Program-made: the position numbers and the translations under genes
Origin: Zygnema cylindricum
Lineage: Eukaryota; Streptophyta; Zygnematophyceae; Zygnematales; Zygnemataceae
Reading direction: 5' to 3'
Assembly (NCBI GenBank): GCA_037447655.1
Contig: JBBHKE010002614.1
Coordinates: 1-64,000, forward strand
Length of the DNA stretch: 64,000 bases
The notes under the pieces: generated by a model
What the model saw: only the letters and a program-made list of their open reading frames with translations
What the model was told of the DNA's origin: nothing
Database searches by the model: none
In this document: in pieces, positions 10,020 to 21,109 of the stretch
Numbering within the stretch: position 1 is the stretch's first letter
Layout: every line of letters begins with the position of its first letter

Positions 10020-11207
10020 CTAGCACAGGCTTGATAGACGGTTAAAGAGAGTTTGGGGTGTCTCGCTCTTCAGGCATCGAAATTGCGTGAATTCCTTGAT
10101 GGGCGATTCGTTCCTCTCGGTGTAGAGGAGTCGCCAAATATTTAGAAGAGTGGTACAAGGGGTGGGATTGGCAACCATGAGTGTTGCCGCCCGAGCTGCC
10201 TGAATAGCTTGCAGTTGGTTAACATGGGCCCTTCCTTGGGCCTGGAGTTTCATATCATCGGTGAATGTGGCTGTCACAGAGGTGGCCGCCGCTGAAGCCA
10301 AGTCAGCCTCTGCTTGAAAAACGGCCGCATCAAGAGTGGGATCAGATATCTTGATGTTAGGAGCCATCAAAAGAGGTTGACGCTCCTTATAGTCTGCCAA
10401 CGCCCCTCTAGAGAGATAGTTGACCATCATGGGAAAGAGGATCGTCTCGAAGTCATGCAGCACTGCTCCTCCCTTGTACTTATTGATTTCAGATTGGGTG
10501 AACGATTTCCACAACAACTCGAAATCTGAGAAAGCGATCCCCGAGCTGTCCCCTGTAAATATTCGAATATCCCCCATTTCTTTCTCTTCTTCCACTGATT
10601 GGGTGAACTGAGAAAAAGAAAGGCCGGTGGGACTGACGAACTGTGCCGGCGAACTGATCCCTTTGTCCTCTTCTTTGGGACCGGGACCGCCTTCTCCTCC
10701 GGTGGGAGGTGTTGCTCTGCGAGGTGTGGATACTCCTCTCGCCGAGGAAGTACCAACCCCTGAAAGGATGGCTGGAGGAAGGGTATTCCTCTCGAGAAGA
10801 ACTCCTGGCCTCCTGGGTGCAGATGGTAGCTGCGTCTGAAGACTTGTCTGGCCTGGTGTTGCAGAAGGAAGGGCCCACTCCCCTTCGTCCACTCCTTGAT
10901 ATCCACGGGAATACCTTTCGTACTTAAGAACTTCCTCCTTAAAAGGGATGTGGATCCGAGGTTTGTTAAAAGGTTGATCTCTAGGCAGGGATGGAGAAGA
11001 AGACGACGAAGACCAGTTCTGAAGAGAAGGAGTTCTTCTCCGGAAAGGGGTCTGTTTCCGGGGCCGTGTTTGGGAGGTTTCAGGAGGCGGAGTTCCGGAA
11101 ATGGAGGATGGGGAACTCCGGTGAGGAGGAGAATAGACGTCTGACTTGTGTTGATTTGAGGCAGCTGGTGCCACTGAAGAAGATGAAGAAGCACCGGCAG
11201 TTGCCAT
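10020..11207 (-). pseudogene. Gypsy-1 gag N-terminal half
   Basis: About 395 codons open from ATG at 11207 (MATAGASSSSS). The first 180 residues are Ser/Pro/Arg-rich and disordered; the last 180 residues are more ordered and likely the capsid region (FSDFELLWKSFTQSEIN, then IKEFTQFRCLKSETPQTLF, the latter resembling the end of a gypsy capsid domain). The open frame ends at 10020, and gag continues in the piece starting at 9859. The identity of the capsid is inferred from position upstream of the zinc knuckle. Confidence 0.7.
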
Positions 11208-12138
11208 GATAATCAATTGTGCAAAGAGGAAACTCTCACGAAATCCCACAAACAACCAACTTCACAATGAAGCCCCAAACAAACCAGACACACCCTAGGT
11301 CTGCAAATTTGCCACAATATAAAATATACACCAAAGAAACCACATGCAGAATTTCACAAAGTTTTGCCAAAAGATCACAATGATCTTATAATTCAAACAC
11401 ACCATAAAACTGCTTCGCAGTTTTTCCTACACAGCAATCCTACTTTTCTTAAAGTAATCTAAGTCCTATATATACAAGTGAGCCTACGATTGATCACACC
11501 GTACTACAAATAGCGTGGTCAAATGGTACACTACTCTTCATTAACAAAAATCCCACCGTCGAATGCACATAATTATTTCCACCAATCAGATAGCAGCTAG
11601 AAATGAAATAGTACGCGGTTAAAGTTCGTCCGCTGAAATGACGGTACAGTCAATACTTCTCTTCCAAAAATGACGGCGGACTTCGTCCGCTTTCCACGTA
11701 TTCTTTCATCAACGAAGATGAACCTCCACGTATAAATTTGGTCCTCAAATGTAACTGTACCTTTTCTTCTAGAACAACCAAACTTGACTTTCTCACGGAC
11801 CGACACGTGTGCCTAAAGTGCACCGAATCTGTGTACTCCCTTTCGAGTTACATACTCACTAAATCATGTCCCTGTCAATTTATCTTCACACAAACTGACT
11901 CATATTCAGAACACCTTTCTTGCGCAGACTGCTATGCATGCTATGACTGCTATGACTGCTATGACTGCTATGACTGCTATGATCTGTCAGCGCAGCTGTG
12001 ATATTAGAGCAGCGCAGCTGCGATGTCAGATCAGAGCACCATAGCAGCACAGCAACAAGTGTAGAGTGCTCAAGGTTTCTAGCTACGATGTCACACTTAG
12101 CGCAGCATGGCAACATAGCAGCAAGATATAGAGAGAAC
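11208..12138. other. Gypsy-1 leader or LTR candidate, no gene
   Basis: Non-coding between Gypsy-1 gag and the large ORF upstream. A TATA-like stretch (tatatatacaa, about 11468-11480) lies about 260 bases upstream of the gag ATG on the minus strand. The region includes the nonamer array at 11930-11985 and a degenerate block of cagcgcagct words around 11985-12120. It is where a 5' LTR and leader are expected, but I found no second LTR copy to prove it. Confidence 0.4.
11930..11990. repeat. Nonamer tandem repeat (TATGACTGC)n
   Basis: About five direct copies of tatgactgc, the first one degenerate (tatgcatgc), ending in tatgatctg. A simple minisatellite in otherwise non-repetitive DNA. Confidence 0.9.
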
Positions 12139-13839
12139 TTAAGGTTTCCAAAACAACAACTTGTAGGGTAAATTCAGAGGACCTGGTGACCCACGGGCTT
12201 CTCCAGTAAGGGAAACGTAAGGTGAGGGAGAGGAGATGGGATTGTCCCGGGGTTTTGCTGCCGGATCCTGGGAGTGAAAGGTAGGAGGATGAGGAGGATC
12301 ATGGGACAGTCTGGGTGGAGGCGAAGGAGGTGTAGACGGTCTCAAGGGTATTTGAATTCTTTCATCTGGTCGCAACTCCACTAAGGCCTCAACAGCTTGA
12401 GAAACCTCCACCGAAACAAAAGTAGGCTCTCCCCGTGGAGCTCCTGCGAATTCAGACGGTGAATCTGCACCCAAACCCCCAATATTAGGTCTTGTGTCTG
12501 CCCCTTCTTTCCGCTGAAGAGGAGGTTCCTGACCAATCTCCGAGAAAGGAGCCTGGGGTTGAGCTCCAGACGGGGGTTCCGCTACTGGTGTTGGAGGAAT
12601 CCGCCCACTGAGGATCCCATTTGACCTCCGCCGAGCTTCCCGGATGAGGATCAATTCATGCTCCCACAACTTTCTCCATTCTTCCTCCAAAGCCTCCCAA
12701 TCTACGGTGACAGGTCCAGCCCCCGCCGTAGCCTGGCCCTGAGATTTCAAAATTCCCACTAGTTCCTTAGCCCTTTCCACTACTCCGGTCAAATCAGCTA
12801 TCCCTGCTCCTAGAATTTTTGGATCTGTAGGCCTGGCTCTCCACAATCCCTCGGACAACTCTTCCGGTTCTGTTTCCGGAACCTCTGAGTCAGTGTGTTC
12901 GGGTCGCAAAAACCCTCTGTCAGGGCGAACACGGTGTGCCATAGGGGAAGATCTCTCGACGGAGACTGGCGCCGGCGTTCGGGAAGGTTCTTCCTTGGGA
13001 AGAGGTGCAAATCTACCCTTACTATCCCTGTGGTCAAACTTCTTCCCCCTCATCGGCTCTGGAAGCCCTCTCTTGCTGCCACTTGCTCCCCAACGAGACC
13101 TCGAAGCAGGGCGCACTCGGAACGGTCGGCTTGCTGCAGTGTCTTGGGAAGAAGATGGAGGAGGGCGAGAAGGAGGAGCCCTCCTGGGCCTTTCCTGCAA
13201 GGACTGTGAGGAACCACTCTCTGAAGAGCTGCTGAGAATCTCCACCACCCCTCCCGCTGGTTTAACCACCCGGGGTCGATCTGACCGAGCCACTCTCTGC
13301 ACCAACTCTTGCTTCAACTTCAGTTCATGAAGATCATGAAGGGCAAGGAGTTCCTTTCGACCAGGGCGGCTGGGATCCGTCAAAACCGCAGGGTCAATCT
13401 GAATTTCGGCCCTGGGAATCTTTGATCTGGTGTGAAGCCCGACCTCCGGAAGAGGACCCAAAAGGGGCTTCCGCTGAGCTTGCCTCTTTGGCCTGGCCCG
13501 GGGTGACACTCGGTTACTTTCTTGAGCCTGTGCTCTGGACTCCTTTCTTTCCTCGGCAAAGGTTCTGGAGGCCTCCGCCAATGAGGGAAAATGTTCAGGA
13601 GTGAGGCTAGGACGAAAAGGGGGCGAAGTTTGCGGTTCGGGCGGTTTAGGAGAAGTCTCAACTTTAACAGGCTCAGGCATCATCCCCTGGAGAAACCGCT
13701 CTATGTTTGCCGACGAGGTGAAAAGGACGGATTCTTCGGGAACTTGTGACTCTTCTTTTGGTGCCACCGCTTCTTGATTCGCCCGTTTTTTCGGCCGGGC
13801 ACCGTAAAGATTCTTATCTTGGGCTTCGCCTCCCCCCAT
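12139..13839 (-). CDS. Intact 566-codon disordered ORF upstream of Gypsy-1 gag, unknown function
   Basis: I do not recognise this protein. ATG at 13839 (MGGGEAQDKNLYGARPKKRA) is the first ATG in the frame; the open frame extends upstream without another ATG. It is rich in Pro, Ser, Arg and Glu and mostly disordered, with basic patches (RPKRQAQRKP), a short helical stretch (ELLALHDLHELKLKQELV, about residues 163-180), a VVEILSSSSES segment (about 198-208) that resembles a SUMO-interaction motif, and a second predicted helix WEALEEEWRKLWEHELILIR. No stop in 1.7 kb is striking beside the stop-ridden Gypsy-1. It could be an extra gag-like ORF of a retroelement, by strand and position, or a captured host gene. 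Its GC-rich codon use differs from the AT-rich DNA around it. Confidence 0.55.
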   Translation of the reverse strand: MGGGEAQDKNLYGARPKKRANQEAVAPKEESQVPEESVLFTSSANIERFLQGMMPEPVKVETSPKPPEPQTSPPFRPSLTPEHFPSLAEASRTFAEERKESRAQAQESNRVSPRARPKRQAQRKPLLGPLPEVGLHTRSKIPRAEIQIDPAVLTDPSRPGRKELLALHDLHELKLKQELVQRVARSDRPRVVKPAGGVVEILSSSSESGSSQSLQERPRRAPPSRPPPSSSQDTAASRPFRVRPASRSRWGASGSKRGLPEPMRGKKFDHRDSKGRFAPLPKEEPSRTPAPVSVERSSPMAHRVRPDRGFLRPEHTDSEVPETEPEELSEGLWRARPTDPKILGAGIADLTGVVERAKELVGILKSQGQATAGAGPVTVDWEALEEEWRKLWEHELILIREARRRSNGILSGRIPPTPVAEPPSGAQPQAPFSEIGQEPPLQRKEGADTRPNIGGLGADSPSEFAGAPRGEPTFVSVEVSQAVEALVELRPDERIQIPLRPSTPPSPPPRLSHDPPHPPTFHSQDPAAKPRDNPISSPSPYVSLTGEARGSPGPLNLPYKLLFWKP

Positions 13840-15139
13840 GATGACAAATGTCTCGAAAGAAGAAGAAACGAAAGTAAACAAAACTCGCTTACGCCGGGCG
13901 GGCTTATAAAGTCAAAAACTCCTATCCCCTCTAATCCGAAGGAGACAGTTGCTTTTCAGTACTGTACTTATTCACGGGAAGTCTATAGCATTTGTTCCCT
14001 GAAAAACCACTGTTTTGATACAAGGAAGAGGTAGTTTTACTCCGGGGAGTTCACGCCAAAGCAAAAGAAACTACAAGCGAATACACATATGCACTACCAC
14101 GTGGACACATAGAAAATAAATAGGAATGGCTGTTTCAGATTTAACAATATCACCTTGACCACAGAAATAAAATATAAGATGGAAGATATAAAACATGGCG
14201 AAGCAAGCTTAACATACCCCGGCAATTTACGAGGACAAAGAGACAAGGGCGAACTCTCTCCGGATGGTAGTGTAAATAGGTATGGTACTCCTTCAACCCT
14301 AGGTGTCCACAGTTCGAAACCGACCGGACTCTTCTCAGTTTCAAGCAGCGAAAGATCAAAAAATCACCCAAAGGGACGATAGTGCCAACTACCAGCTCGA
14401 ACTATGATTTCCACAATGGACAGATCCAAAACAAAGATGGCAATAGAGTCAAACAAAACAAAGATTCTTCCCAAAAAAAGTTTGTTGGATTTTCTGAGGG
14501 TTTTCACAAGAGACAGTACTGAAAAGCAACCTGTCTTCTTCTGCCCCAAGTGCCTTATACAGCAAAAGCTTGTCCAGTTTCAGGTCCAAAAGTCAAACCT
14601 ACGCTATTAGCCAATGAGCGGCCACCAACGGCAACCGAACTGACATAAGACAAAATAATGTGTACTACACTTGGGGCAAAAAGTTGGACCTTTGACTACG
14701 GCTAGATCCGCGGCCTATAGTTATTATTTGTTCCATAGCTTTTAAGACAAAGTACTAAAAGGACACGGAAGTGCCAAGCTTTGACTTAATGTAATAAATG
14801 ACCCACTGGTTAGCTGAACCTGAACTGAATTGCTAGAGACAGCTAACAGCATAATCTAGATTACAGTCCGGAAGTCTAAGTGGCAATCCACAATGTACCC
14901 CCCACTGGGGCTGGTGGAAGCTAGTGCTATGTAACGGAACTGCGATCTTTCAGACGGTAGAACTTTGTCGTCCGGCCCCCGTTAGGCACGAAATAAAGTG
15001 CGTCTTGTTCCGTAGAGGAAATCCTATAATCCTTCCGGCTGGTTGTGCTTGCTTCTCCGAAGTCTGAGAACAGTACGGGTAGGAAAGGTACGGAAATCCT
15101 CGGTAAATAAAATGGGTGCGTGAAAAGCACTCGAGCTTG
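13840..15139. other. Unassigned, no gene seen
   Basis: No frame with recognisable protein similarity. It may include the 5' flank or LTR of the element that carries the ORF at 12139-13839 and, at its right end (about 14,880-15,139), sequence upstream of the truncated Copia-C RT. Confidence 0.3.
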
Positions 15140-16658
15140 ATATCAATGCGAGATGAAGTCGATTATGGAGGCACAGACATGGGAGCTGGTGGACCTGCCC
15201 CCGGGGAGGAAAGCCATTGGGAGCAAGTGGGTCTTCTAAGTCAAACTGAATCCCGACAACACTATTGAAAGGTATAAGGCGAGACTTGTGGCCAAAGGGT
15301 ATAACCAGAAAGAAGGTATTGACTTTGAGGAAACCTTCTCCCTAGTCGTCAGATTTCCTACAGTCAGAATTTTGTTAAGTTTAGCTGCTATAGAAAACAT
15401 GGAAATACATCAGATGGATGTTAAAACAACCTTTTTGCATGGAGAGTTTGAAGAAACTATTTATATGCAGCACCCTGAAATGTACGAGGAAAGAGGGAAA
15501 GAAAACTTAGTCTGCAAACTGATAAAATCCCTGTATGGGCTGAAACAAGCCCCTAGACAATGGAATCTGAAGTTAGATGAATTTTTGACTAGTCTAGGAT
15601 TCAAAAGAATTAATTCAGACCATTCAGTCTATGTCTTACAAGGGGAGGATGGGATTCTTTATATCGCTGTATATGTGGATGATCTTTTACTAATAAGTAA
15701 ATCCATAAATGAAATAAATCGTATTAAAGCAGCTTTGAGGTATAGGTTTGAAATTAAAGACATAGGTGAGGCCAAATATATCTTGGGCATACAAGTTGAA
15801 AGGGATAGAAATAATAGATTTATTATGCTAACCCAGAAAGAAGCTATAGGGAACATGCTGGAAAAATTTGAGATGAAAGATGTGAAGGGATCTGTAACTC
15901 CCATGGAATTTAGATAGAAGCTGGAGGGGAGTGAATCAAACTCGGGCATAATGGTTAGTGAAAGCTTACAGTCAGGGGAGCAAGAGTTTATGGCTACAAA
16001 GCCATACGAGCAAGTAGTGGGGAGTCTTATTTATTTTAGGAATTGTACGAGACCTGATATTGCTGCAGTTGTGGGAGTCCTAAGTAGGAGTCTTCAAAAT
16101 CCTAAGAGAGCAGATTGGGAGGCAGCAAAGAGGGTACTGAGATACCTGGCAAGTACCCGAAACCTCAAGCTTATAGTCGGAGGAGGAGAGGTAAAATTAC
16201 AGACTTGGAGCGATGCCAGCTATGGAGATATGCCAAGACGGAAATCAACAACCGGTTTCGTTTTGAAAATTGGGAATGGAACATGCTGCTAGAGCAGGAA
16301 ATTACAGAAGGTCACGGCTCAGTCCACGATGGAGTCGGAATATATGGCAGCCAGTTCTGCCCTCAAGGAACTCCTATGGGTTAAGGCCACTTTGCAGGAA
16401 CTTGGGTATATGCAAACCGGTCCTCAGGTTATCTGGTGTGACAACCAGGCAACAATTGACATTTCCTCTAACCCTAGTTATCATTTTAAAAGCAAACATA
16501 TGGATGTTAGACTACACTTTGTGAGAGAAAATGTGCTTGCAAGAGTGATAAAAATGAGTTATTTACCGGATGAAAAGATGGTGGCTGAAATGATGACTAA
16601 AGCTCTTCCAGCTCCTAAGTTGAAGTATTGCAGACAGTCTATTGGGTTGAGTGAGTAA
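15140..16658 (+). pseudogene. Copia-C reverse transcriptase / RNase H
   Basis: Nearly complete copia RT and RNase H. RT begins near MEAQTWELVDLPPGRKAIGS (15168), with YKARLVAKGYNQKEGIDFEE, IHQMDVKTTFLHGEFEE (15408), GLKQAPRQWN and the active site AVYVDDLLLISKS (about 15668). RNase H has SDASYGDMPRRKST, then MESEYMAASSALKELLWVK, WCDNQATIDIS and KHMDVRLHFVRE, ending LPAPKLKY and TAA at 16656-16658. Stops: TAA near 15236 (Tyr expected), TAG at 15915, and TAG near 16290 where the family has Trp. Unlike the other two copia lineages here it keeps Gln in IHQMD. Gag, protease and integrase are missing upstream. Confidence 0.93.
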
Positions 16659-16681
16659 GTGAGTCTAAAGATTTAGGGGAG

Positions 16682-17618
16682 TTTTGAAATTAGAAATCTT
16701 AATACTTAGTAAACAAAGCTCTGAGGAGAGACCAAGTACTTCGAATATTTTTGGTCTAGGTAAGTTATAATACTTATCTCATTTAGTGTGACAGTAGCAG
16801 TAGTAATTTTGAGTGTATTGTACTTTTGCAGGGACACGCGTTAGAAAATGAACATCATACGGGTTTTCGGAAAGGCGCGAACACACTTTACCACGCGTCA
16901 CATATCGAACGAATACTGTTGAAGAATCGAACGGACGGAGATTCAATCCATTGTCTGTGAAGATAGTGGTACAACATTTAACGACGACCGTAGATGTGAA
17001 TCGAGTGAACGGACGAGATTCACATGGGACCATAAAATGACTCGTCACTTTGTACGACCTCAGGTGACTTGGAGCACTTGATCAACAGTCGGCTGGACGC
17101 TAGCATCCATTGTTGACTAAGCACCTTGAACACTACTGTACAAGAATCTATTTGCATATCCGAAACATAATAGGTTTTACTTAGCGGATTAAAATGTAGT
17201 GTTCCACTAAGTATATGTTTGTCTAGTAATCAAATATGGTTTGGACGTACTCACAGTACAAATAGCGTACTTATTCGGTACCTTGTCGTAGTGTAGTACA
17301 GTATTGTTGTTCCAGGTGTAGACATGGATTAGTTAGTTTTCAATAGACACTCTTTGTGAGTATAAAGTTAGGACTTAGCCAAAATTGTAATTATCCAGTA
17401 TTGAGATCTAACTCTCTAAGGAACAATTTTTGGGAAACTTCCAAGTGTTACATCTTATGGTTTACTAATTTAATTGGGCTGCAATTTTGGGAATTGACAG
17501 ACTGTATGTGATATTGTATTAGTGTGGATTTTGGTGTTATTTGAACACCTCAAGTGATTTCTGTGTTATATCAAAGTTGGTTGTTTGAAAGGATTTCTGG
17601 TAGCTTTTGCTAAAGTCT
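16682..17618 (+). repeat. Putative Copia-C LTR
   Basis: It starts right after a purine-rich tract (gatttagggga, 16670-16680) downstream of the Copia-C RNase H stop, which is where the 3' LTR should begin (gttttgaaattagaaatc). No second copy exists in the window, so the borders are estimates. The right border is placed before an ATG at 17619. The middle contains several gtac-rich and acgcg-rich blocks. Confidence 0.5.
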
Positions 17619-17677
17619 ATGTCTACATCTACTACTACCGGTGGTCCTCCACCTGCAACTGTGGTTGTAGAACAACA
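17619..17677 (+). pseudogene. Possible gag start fragment after the Copia-C LTR
   Basis: ATG at 17619 opens a short frame (MSTSTTTGGPPPATVVVEQQ) of gag-like N-terminal composition that is cut at 17678, where a repeated segment begins. If correct, the order here is RT-RNase H, LTR, gag start, as in tandem elements sharing one LTR. Confidence 0.3.
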
Positions 17678-18060
17678 ATGCGCATAAGCAAATAGAAATA
17701 AATACAAAATCAGAAGAAATAAAAACAACAAATCAATAATCCCAATATGCAACTTCCACACTAATAAAAGCTCAACCACAGCCAGGAAAAGTAGTTTGTG
17801 TCGTGAGAACGCGGTTGAAATCCACTCAAAAGGACGAGAAAGTGAAGGGAAACTGTGTAGGTCTTGGCCGAAGCTGTATAGATTAAGTTGTAAGGCTTTT
17901 CAAGATATTGATAATGTAATGGAAAACTAGACGCTTCACGCAAAGGCAGAAAATTGCCTCTAAGCTGTCCGGACAATTTCACAAATAAAAAGATGGCTGC
18001 AGAAAATCCTCAATACTGAAAATATATAAAACGAATAATTCCTGCACTTGAAAATTGTGT
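17678..18060. repeat. Direct repeat, copy 1 (partner 27206-27575)
   Basis: From gcataagcaaatagaaataa to attcctgcacttgaaa, this matches 27206-27575 in the same orientation with only scattered differences. The two copies bracket the whole left-arm Gypsy-2 element. Copy 2 is the right part of an element with 16-bp terminal inverted repeats; copy 1 lacks the left terminus. Copy 1 ends in its own small palindrome (cctgcac, 9 bases, gtgcagg, 18043-18066). Confidence 0.85.
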
Positions 18061-18935
18061 GCAGGAAATGATCCGAAATGAACTAAGTAACTAAAACTAC
18101 GCCTAGTGAAAACATGCCAATCAGAGTACAGCGTGCTATGTAAGTATTTGCGTCTAGTTTGGATTCGGCCAATAGGAGGCCAAAATCTTATGCCCTACGT
18201 TACAGATTCTATAACCTACGGATTAAAACCCTTCCTATCTACATGTGAACGCGTGAACCTCCAAATGGTCCACTACTTAAAATAGTCTAATCGCGTAGCT
18301 TCGTCAACACTGACAACCGATTTGTCTGTCATTTGCGTCAACGTTCCAGATGTGAAGTTACGAAAATTACATAATCAGCATCGACAGCCGGGATGCTACT
18401 CCACGCGAAATGATTAAAAAATGTCGTCGGCCGGGATTTCGGGAAATGAAATTAGGTACGGTAGGATCGAAGGTACGGTCCAATTTGTAGTCGCGGGAAT
18501 TTTGGGTAATGTAAGTCGTACGGTAAATGTAAAATAATCGAATCCATCGTCGACGGAAATCGCAGAAAATATATGTCGTACGGTAGGACCAGGAGTACGG
18601 TCCAAATCGTCATCACGAAAATTGCGGGAAATATAGGTCGTACGGTCGAAAATACATATCTACGGTCGACGCGTACGGCGATGTAAAAATGTATGGTCGA
18701 CGCGAACGCGAAATGTAGGTATGTACGGTCCTGTAAAACCCAAATAATACCCAAATACAAATTAGTGTGGCAGTTGCTCGTCCTAATCCATAAATATAAA
18801 CAATTACAATGGCCGACGAGATGCAGCATAACAGCTGTCGTGCATGTGTCAAACAACGTAAAAATGCATGCAATATTATCAGCTGTGCTCCACTTAAACC
18901 CAAACGATGAAAATATATTGTGAATGAAATAAGAC
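18061..18935 (-). other. Gypsy-2 left-arm 3' tail, probable LTR remnant
   Basis: Non-coding. The right part (about 18,640-18,935) precedes the PHD finger on the plus strand, that is, downstream in element orientation. Its segment with acagctgtcgtgcatgtgt resembles the Gypsy-3 tail (about 47,445-47,475), so it belongs to the same non-coding 3' region. No paired LTR was found. Confidence 0.4.
18415..18690. repeat. Degenerate ~62-bp minisatellite
   Basis: Four to five diverged units with the core words tcgtacggt and ggagtacggtccaa, followed by cgcgggaattttggg-type words. Unit starts lie near 18415, 18480, 18545 and 18603. The words gtacggtc and cggtcgacgcg recur to 18,700. Confidence 0.7.
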
Positions 18936-19064
18936 ATGAAAGAGAAAAATGAATAAATATAACAACAGGCAAGGTGAAAGAAAAAGAAAGGACAATGACT
19001 TAGCTGGTTATAGTTAGGTCGGTTTATTCCCCCCCCCCAGCTCTTTAGCCGGCAAAGAAGCTGG
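18936..19064 (-). other. Gypsy-2 left-arm sequence after the PHD finger, with polypurine-like G run
   Basis: Read on the minus strand, the frame ends in a run of G residues (c-tract at 19030-19038 on the plus strand) followed by aataaaccgacc. This is the likely plus-strand primer site. In the right arm the equivalent G run is exactly where Copia-A2 inserted (38333/45638). Confidence 0.55.
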
Positions 19065-19270
19065 CCAACACGATCGGTAGCTCGCGACATCTGTGGCAAA
19101 ACTAGTGACCATCCGGAACTGCCAACAATGGTGGCACCAAACACTCCATGTGAAACCTCTGATTGCAATGATCACAAAGTAACATGGTAGTTTCCCCGTC
19201 CGATCGATGACAAAAGGTACATGCTGTTGCCTCGGTAATCGACATCCGCATAGGATCCATATCCTACGAC
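19065..19270 (-). pseudogene. Gypsy-2 PHD finger (left arm)
   Basis: A full C4HC3 zinc signature: CTFCHRSDGETTMLLCDHCN, then FHMEC, LVPPLL and FCHRC. The order CxxC, CxxC, H, C, CxxC with the aromatic FH and the LxPPL segment is diagnostic of a PHD finger. One TAG precedes FCHRC, where PHD fingers have Trp (TGG to TAG). PHD fingers bind histone H3 tails, so this domain likely steers the integration complex or the element's products to chromatin, much as chromodomains do in other gypsy elements. It is read in a different frame from the upstream integrase tail. Homologous copies occur at 38110-38260 and 47700-47850. Confidence 0.82.
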
Positions 19271-19402
19271 AAATCTGGTAAGTAACATAGAGCACAATTC
19301 TTGGAGTGCTCTCGAAAAGTCCGTGTGTCCGCTCTTTGTTATCCAGCATTCCGTTTGGATGAACCTGGATGATCCGTAGGATGTGTGCAGAAACATCAGT
19401 GT

Positions 19403-20640
19403 TCAAAGTGTTGAAAGATTGTCTCCAAAGATAAACATAGTCTCCCACCCAATAGGGCTTCTGTTGCGGCCTGTAACCACCGCTGCGAGTGGTGGCAAAC
19501 CAAGTGTGTCCCGATGCTGGGCAATCTGCAAGTTATCAAAATCCATGGTCATTTCACGGGAAAAAAACAAATCACAACGAGTGATTTCTTCCAAAAAGAT
19601 AGTGTCAGACATGACTAAAAGTGGAAAGCTTGCAGCTTTCTGAATATTGCAACCGAGCAACGGTTGTCGCCCAAATAAAACATAGTACGGGCTGAAATTA
19701 GCCAGACTAGCTTGAACTGACATGCGATATCCCATGGTAATGTAACCGAGGGACTGGTTCCAAACCGAAATGTGTTTCTCTAAGCAATGCTTACGCAAGG
19801 CACGCTTAAATGTCTGGACAACCCGTTCAGCCAATCCATTGGCCTGGGGGTGATCCAGACTAGTACGGCGATGATCGATGAGAGCCTCATCAAGCATCTC
19901 TTAAAATTCTCCCCGAAATTTTGTACCTTGATCCGTAAGGACCTTGGCTGGGGCATCGTAACTCATAAAGACGTGTTTCTTAAAAGTTGCGGTGGTTAAC
20001 TTAGCTGTCTTGTGAGGCAGGGCTACGACTTTTACCCACTTATTGAAATTTTCGATCATAATCATGATGTATTGTTTCCCTTTACGTGAGATAAGAAAAG
20101 GTTCGACCAAATCGACCGACCATCGATAGAACAAACCCGTAATAGGTAGAGGTTGGAGCGTAGTCTGCCGGTTAGAAAAAGAAGTTCGGAGACGGTCACA
20201 GGTGGCACACTTGTGCAGAATAGCAGAGACATCAGTTTGCATTCCTGACCACCAATACCATGCTTGAACTAGAGTTAACGTTCGCTTGGTACCGTAGTGA
20301 CCAAGCTCAGTGTGAATCTGCTCAATGAGAGAAAGACGCTCGATAGGCCGTGGAACGTGCCTATGGCTTCCGTCTGCCAACAACCGAACTAAAGATCCCC
20401 CGAGCCAAAGGTAACTTTTGGCCCTCTTTTTCACTCGGTCTTCTTCGTCAGAGGTAATGCCGAACCTGAAGGTTTGGGAGGATAGGAAAAGAATGAGAGG
20501 CCCATCACGCCAAGGATCTGTGGCGGGACGGGGGTTCGGAATAGACGCCAGGCAGGAAGTAAGATAAGAACCCATTGATATGACGGGAACATCGTCGTCA
20601 TCGAAATCCTGTCGAACTTTGTTATGTGTTGTTTTGGGCA
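19403..20640 (-). pseudogene. Gypsy-2 integrase (left arm)
   Basis: HHCC zinc domain (HTELGHYGTKRT, then CATCDRLRTSF, about 20190-20320). Catalytic core: Asp in YRWSVDLVEPF, Asp in VLTDQGTKFRGEF (about 19930), Glu in GLAERVVQTFKRAL (about 19810-19850). All three DDE residues are present. A TAA at about 19898-19900 splits GEF from EMLDEALIDH; Gln fits the family. The part at 19403-19700 carries the C-terminal domain. A frame change leads to the PHD finger. The TAA is shared with the right arm. Confidence 0.92.
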
Positions 20641-21109
20641 AAGGATTTCGAGAAATTCCGTATGCGTTTAGACTAAGCAGACCTGGTCGGTGAATTATTT
20701 CAACTTCATATTCTTGTAAGATTAAAGCCCATCGGGCTAGCTTCCTGGAAAGCTTATCGTTTGTCATCAGCCAATATAAGGGCTGATAGCCAGTTAGGAG
20801 TATGAAAGGTTTTCGGTACAAATAATGGCGGAAGTGAACGACTCCCCAAATCGCGGCTTGACACTCTCCTTCGTAGCTACTATAATTTGATTCAGCCCGG
20901 TTATTGCTTCTACTCGCGTAAGCAACTACAGATTCCTCTCCGCTCAACTCTCTTTGTGTCAAAATGGCTGCGATTCCGGGTTTCCCAAAATCTATTTGAA
21001 GACAAAAAGGGAGTTTGTGATTGGGAGGACGAAGAATTGGAGCACTCGATAAAGCGGTTTTTAATTTTTGAAATGCGGAAATCTGATCGGGACCCCATAT
21101 AAACGCCAC
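20641..21109 (-). pseudogene. Gypsy-2 RNase H (left arm)
   Basis: Recognised by YASRSNNRAESNYSSYEGE and the surrounding gypsy connection pattern. The catalytic set is damaged: QIDFG keeps Asp and YEGECQA keeps Glu, but the third motif reads LLTGYQPL where TDHQPL is usual, and the fourth reads NAYGISRN where NADGLSR is usual. Two of four acidic residues are gone, in both arms, so the loss predates the arm duplication. Confidence 0.88.

Noticed and set aside
12810-13661. Shorter frames overlapping the 566-codon ORF
   Set aside because: High-GC overlap artefacts; no ATG context or composition argues for them.
19383-19643. Plus-strand frames over the integrase C-terminus
   Set aside because: Antisense shadows of the integrase reading frame.
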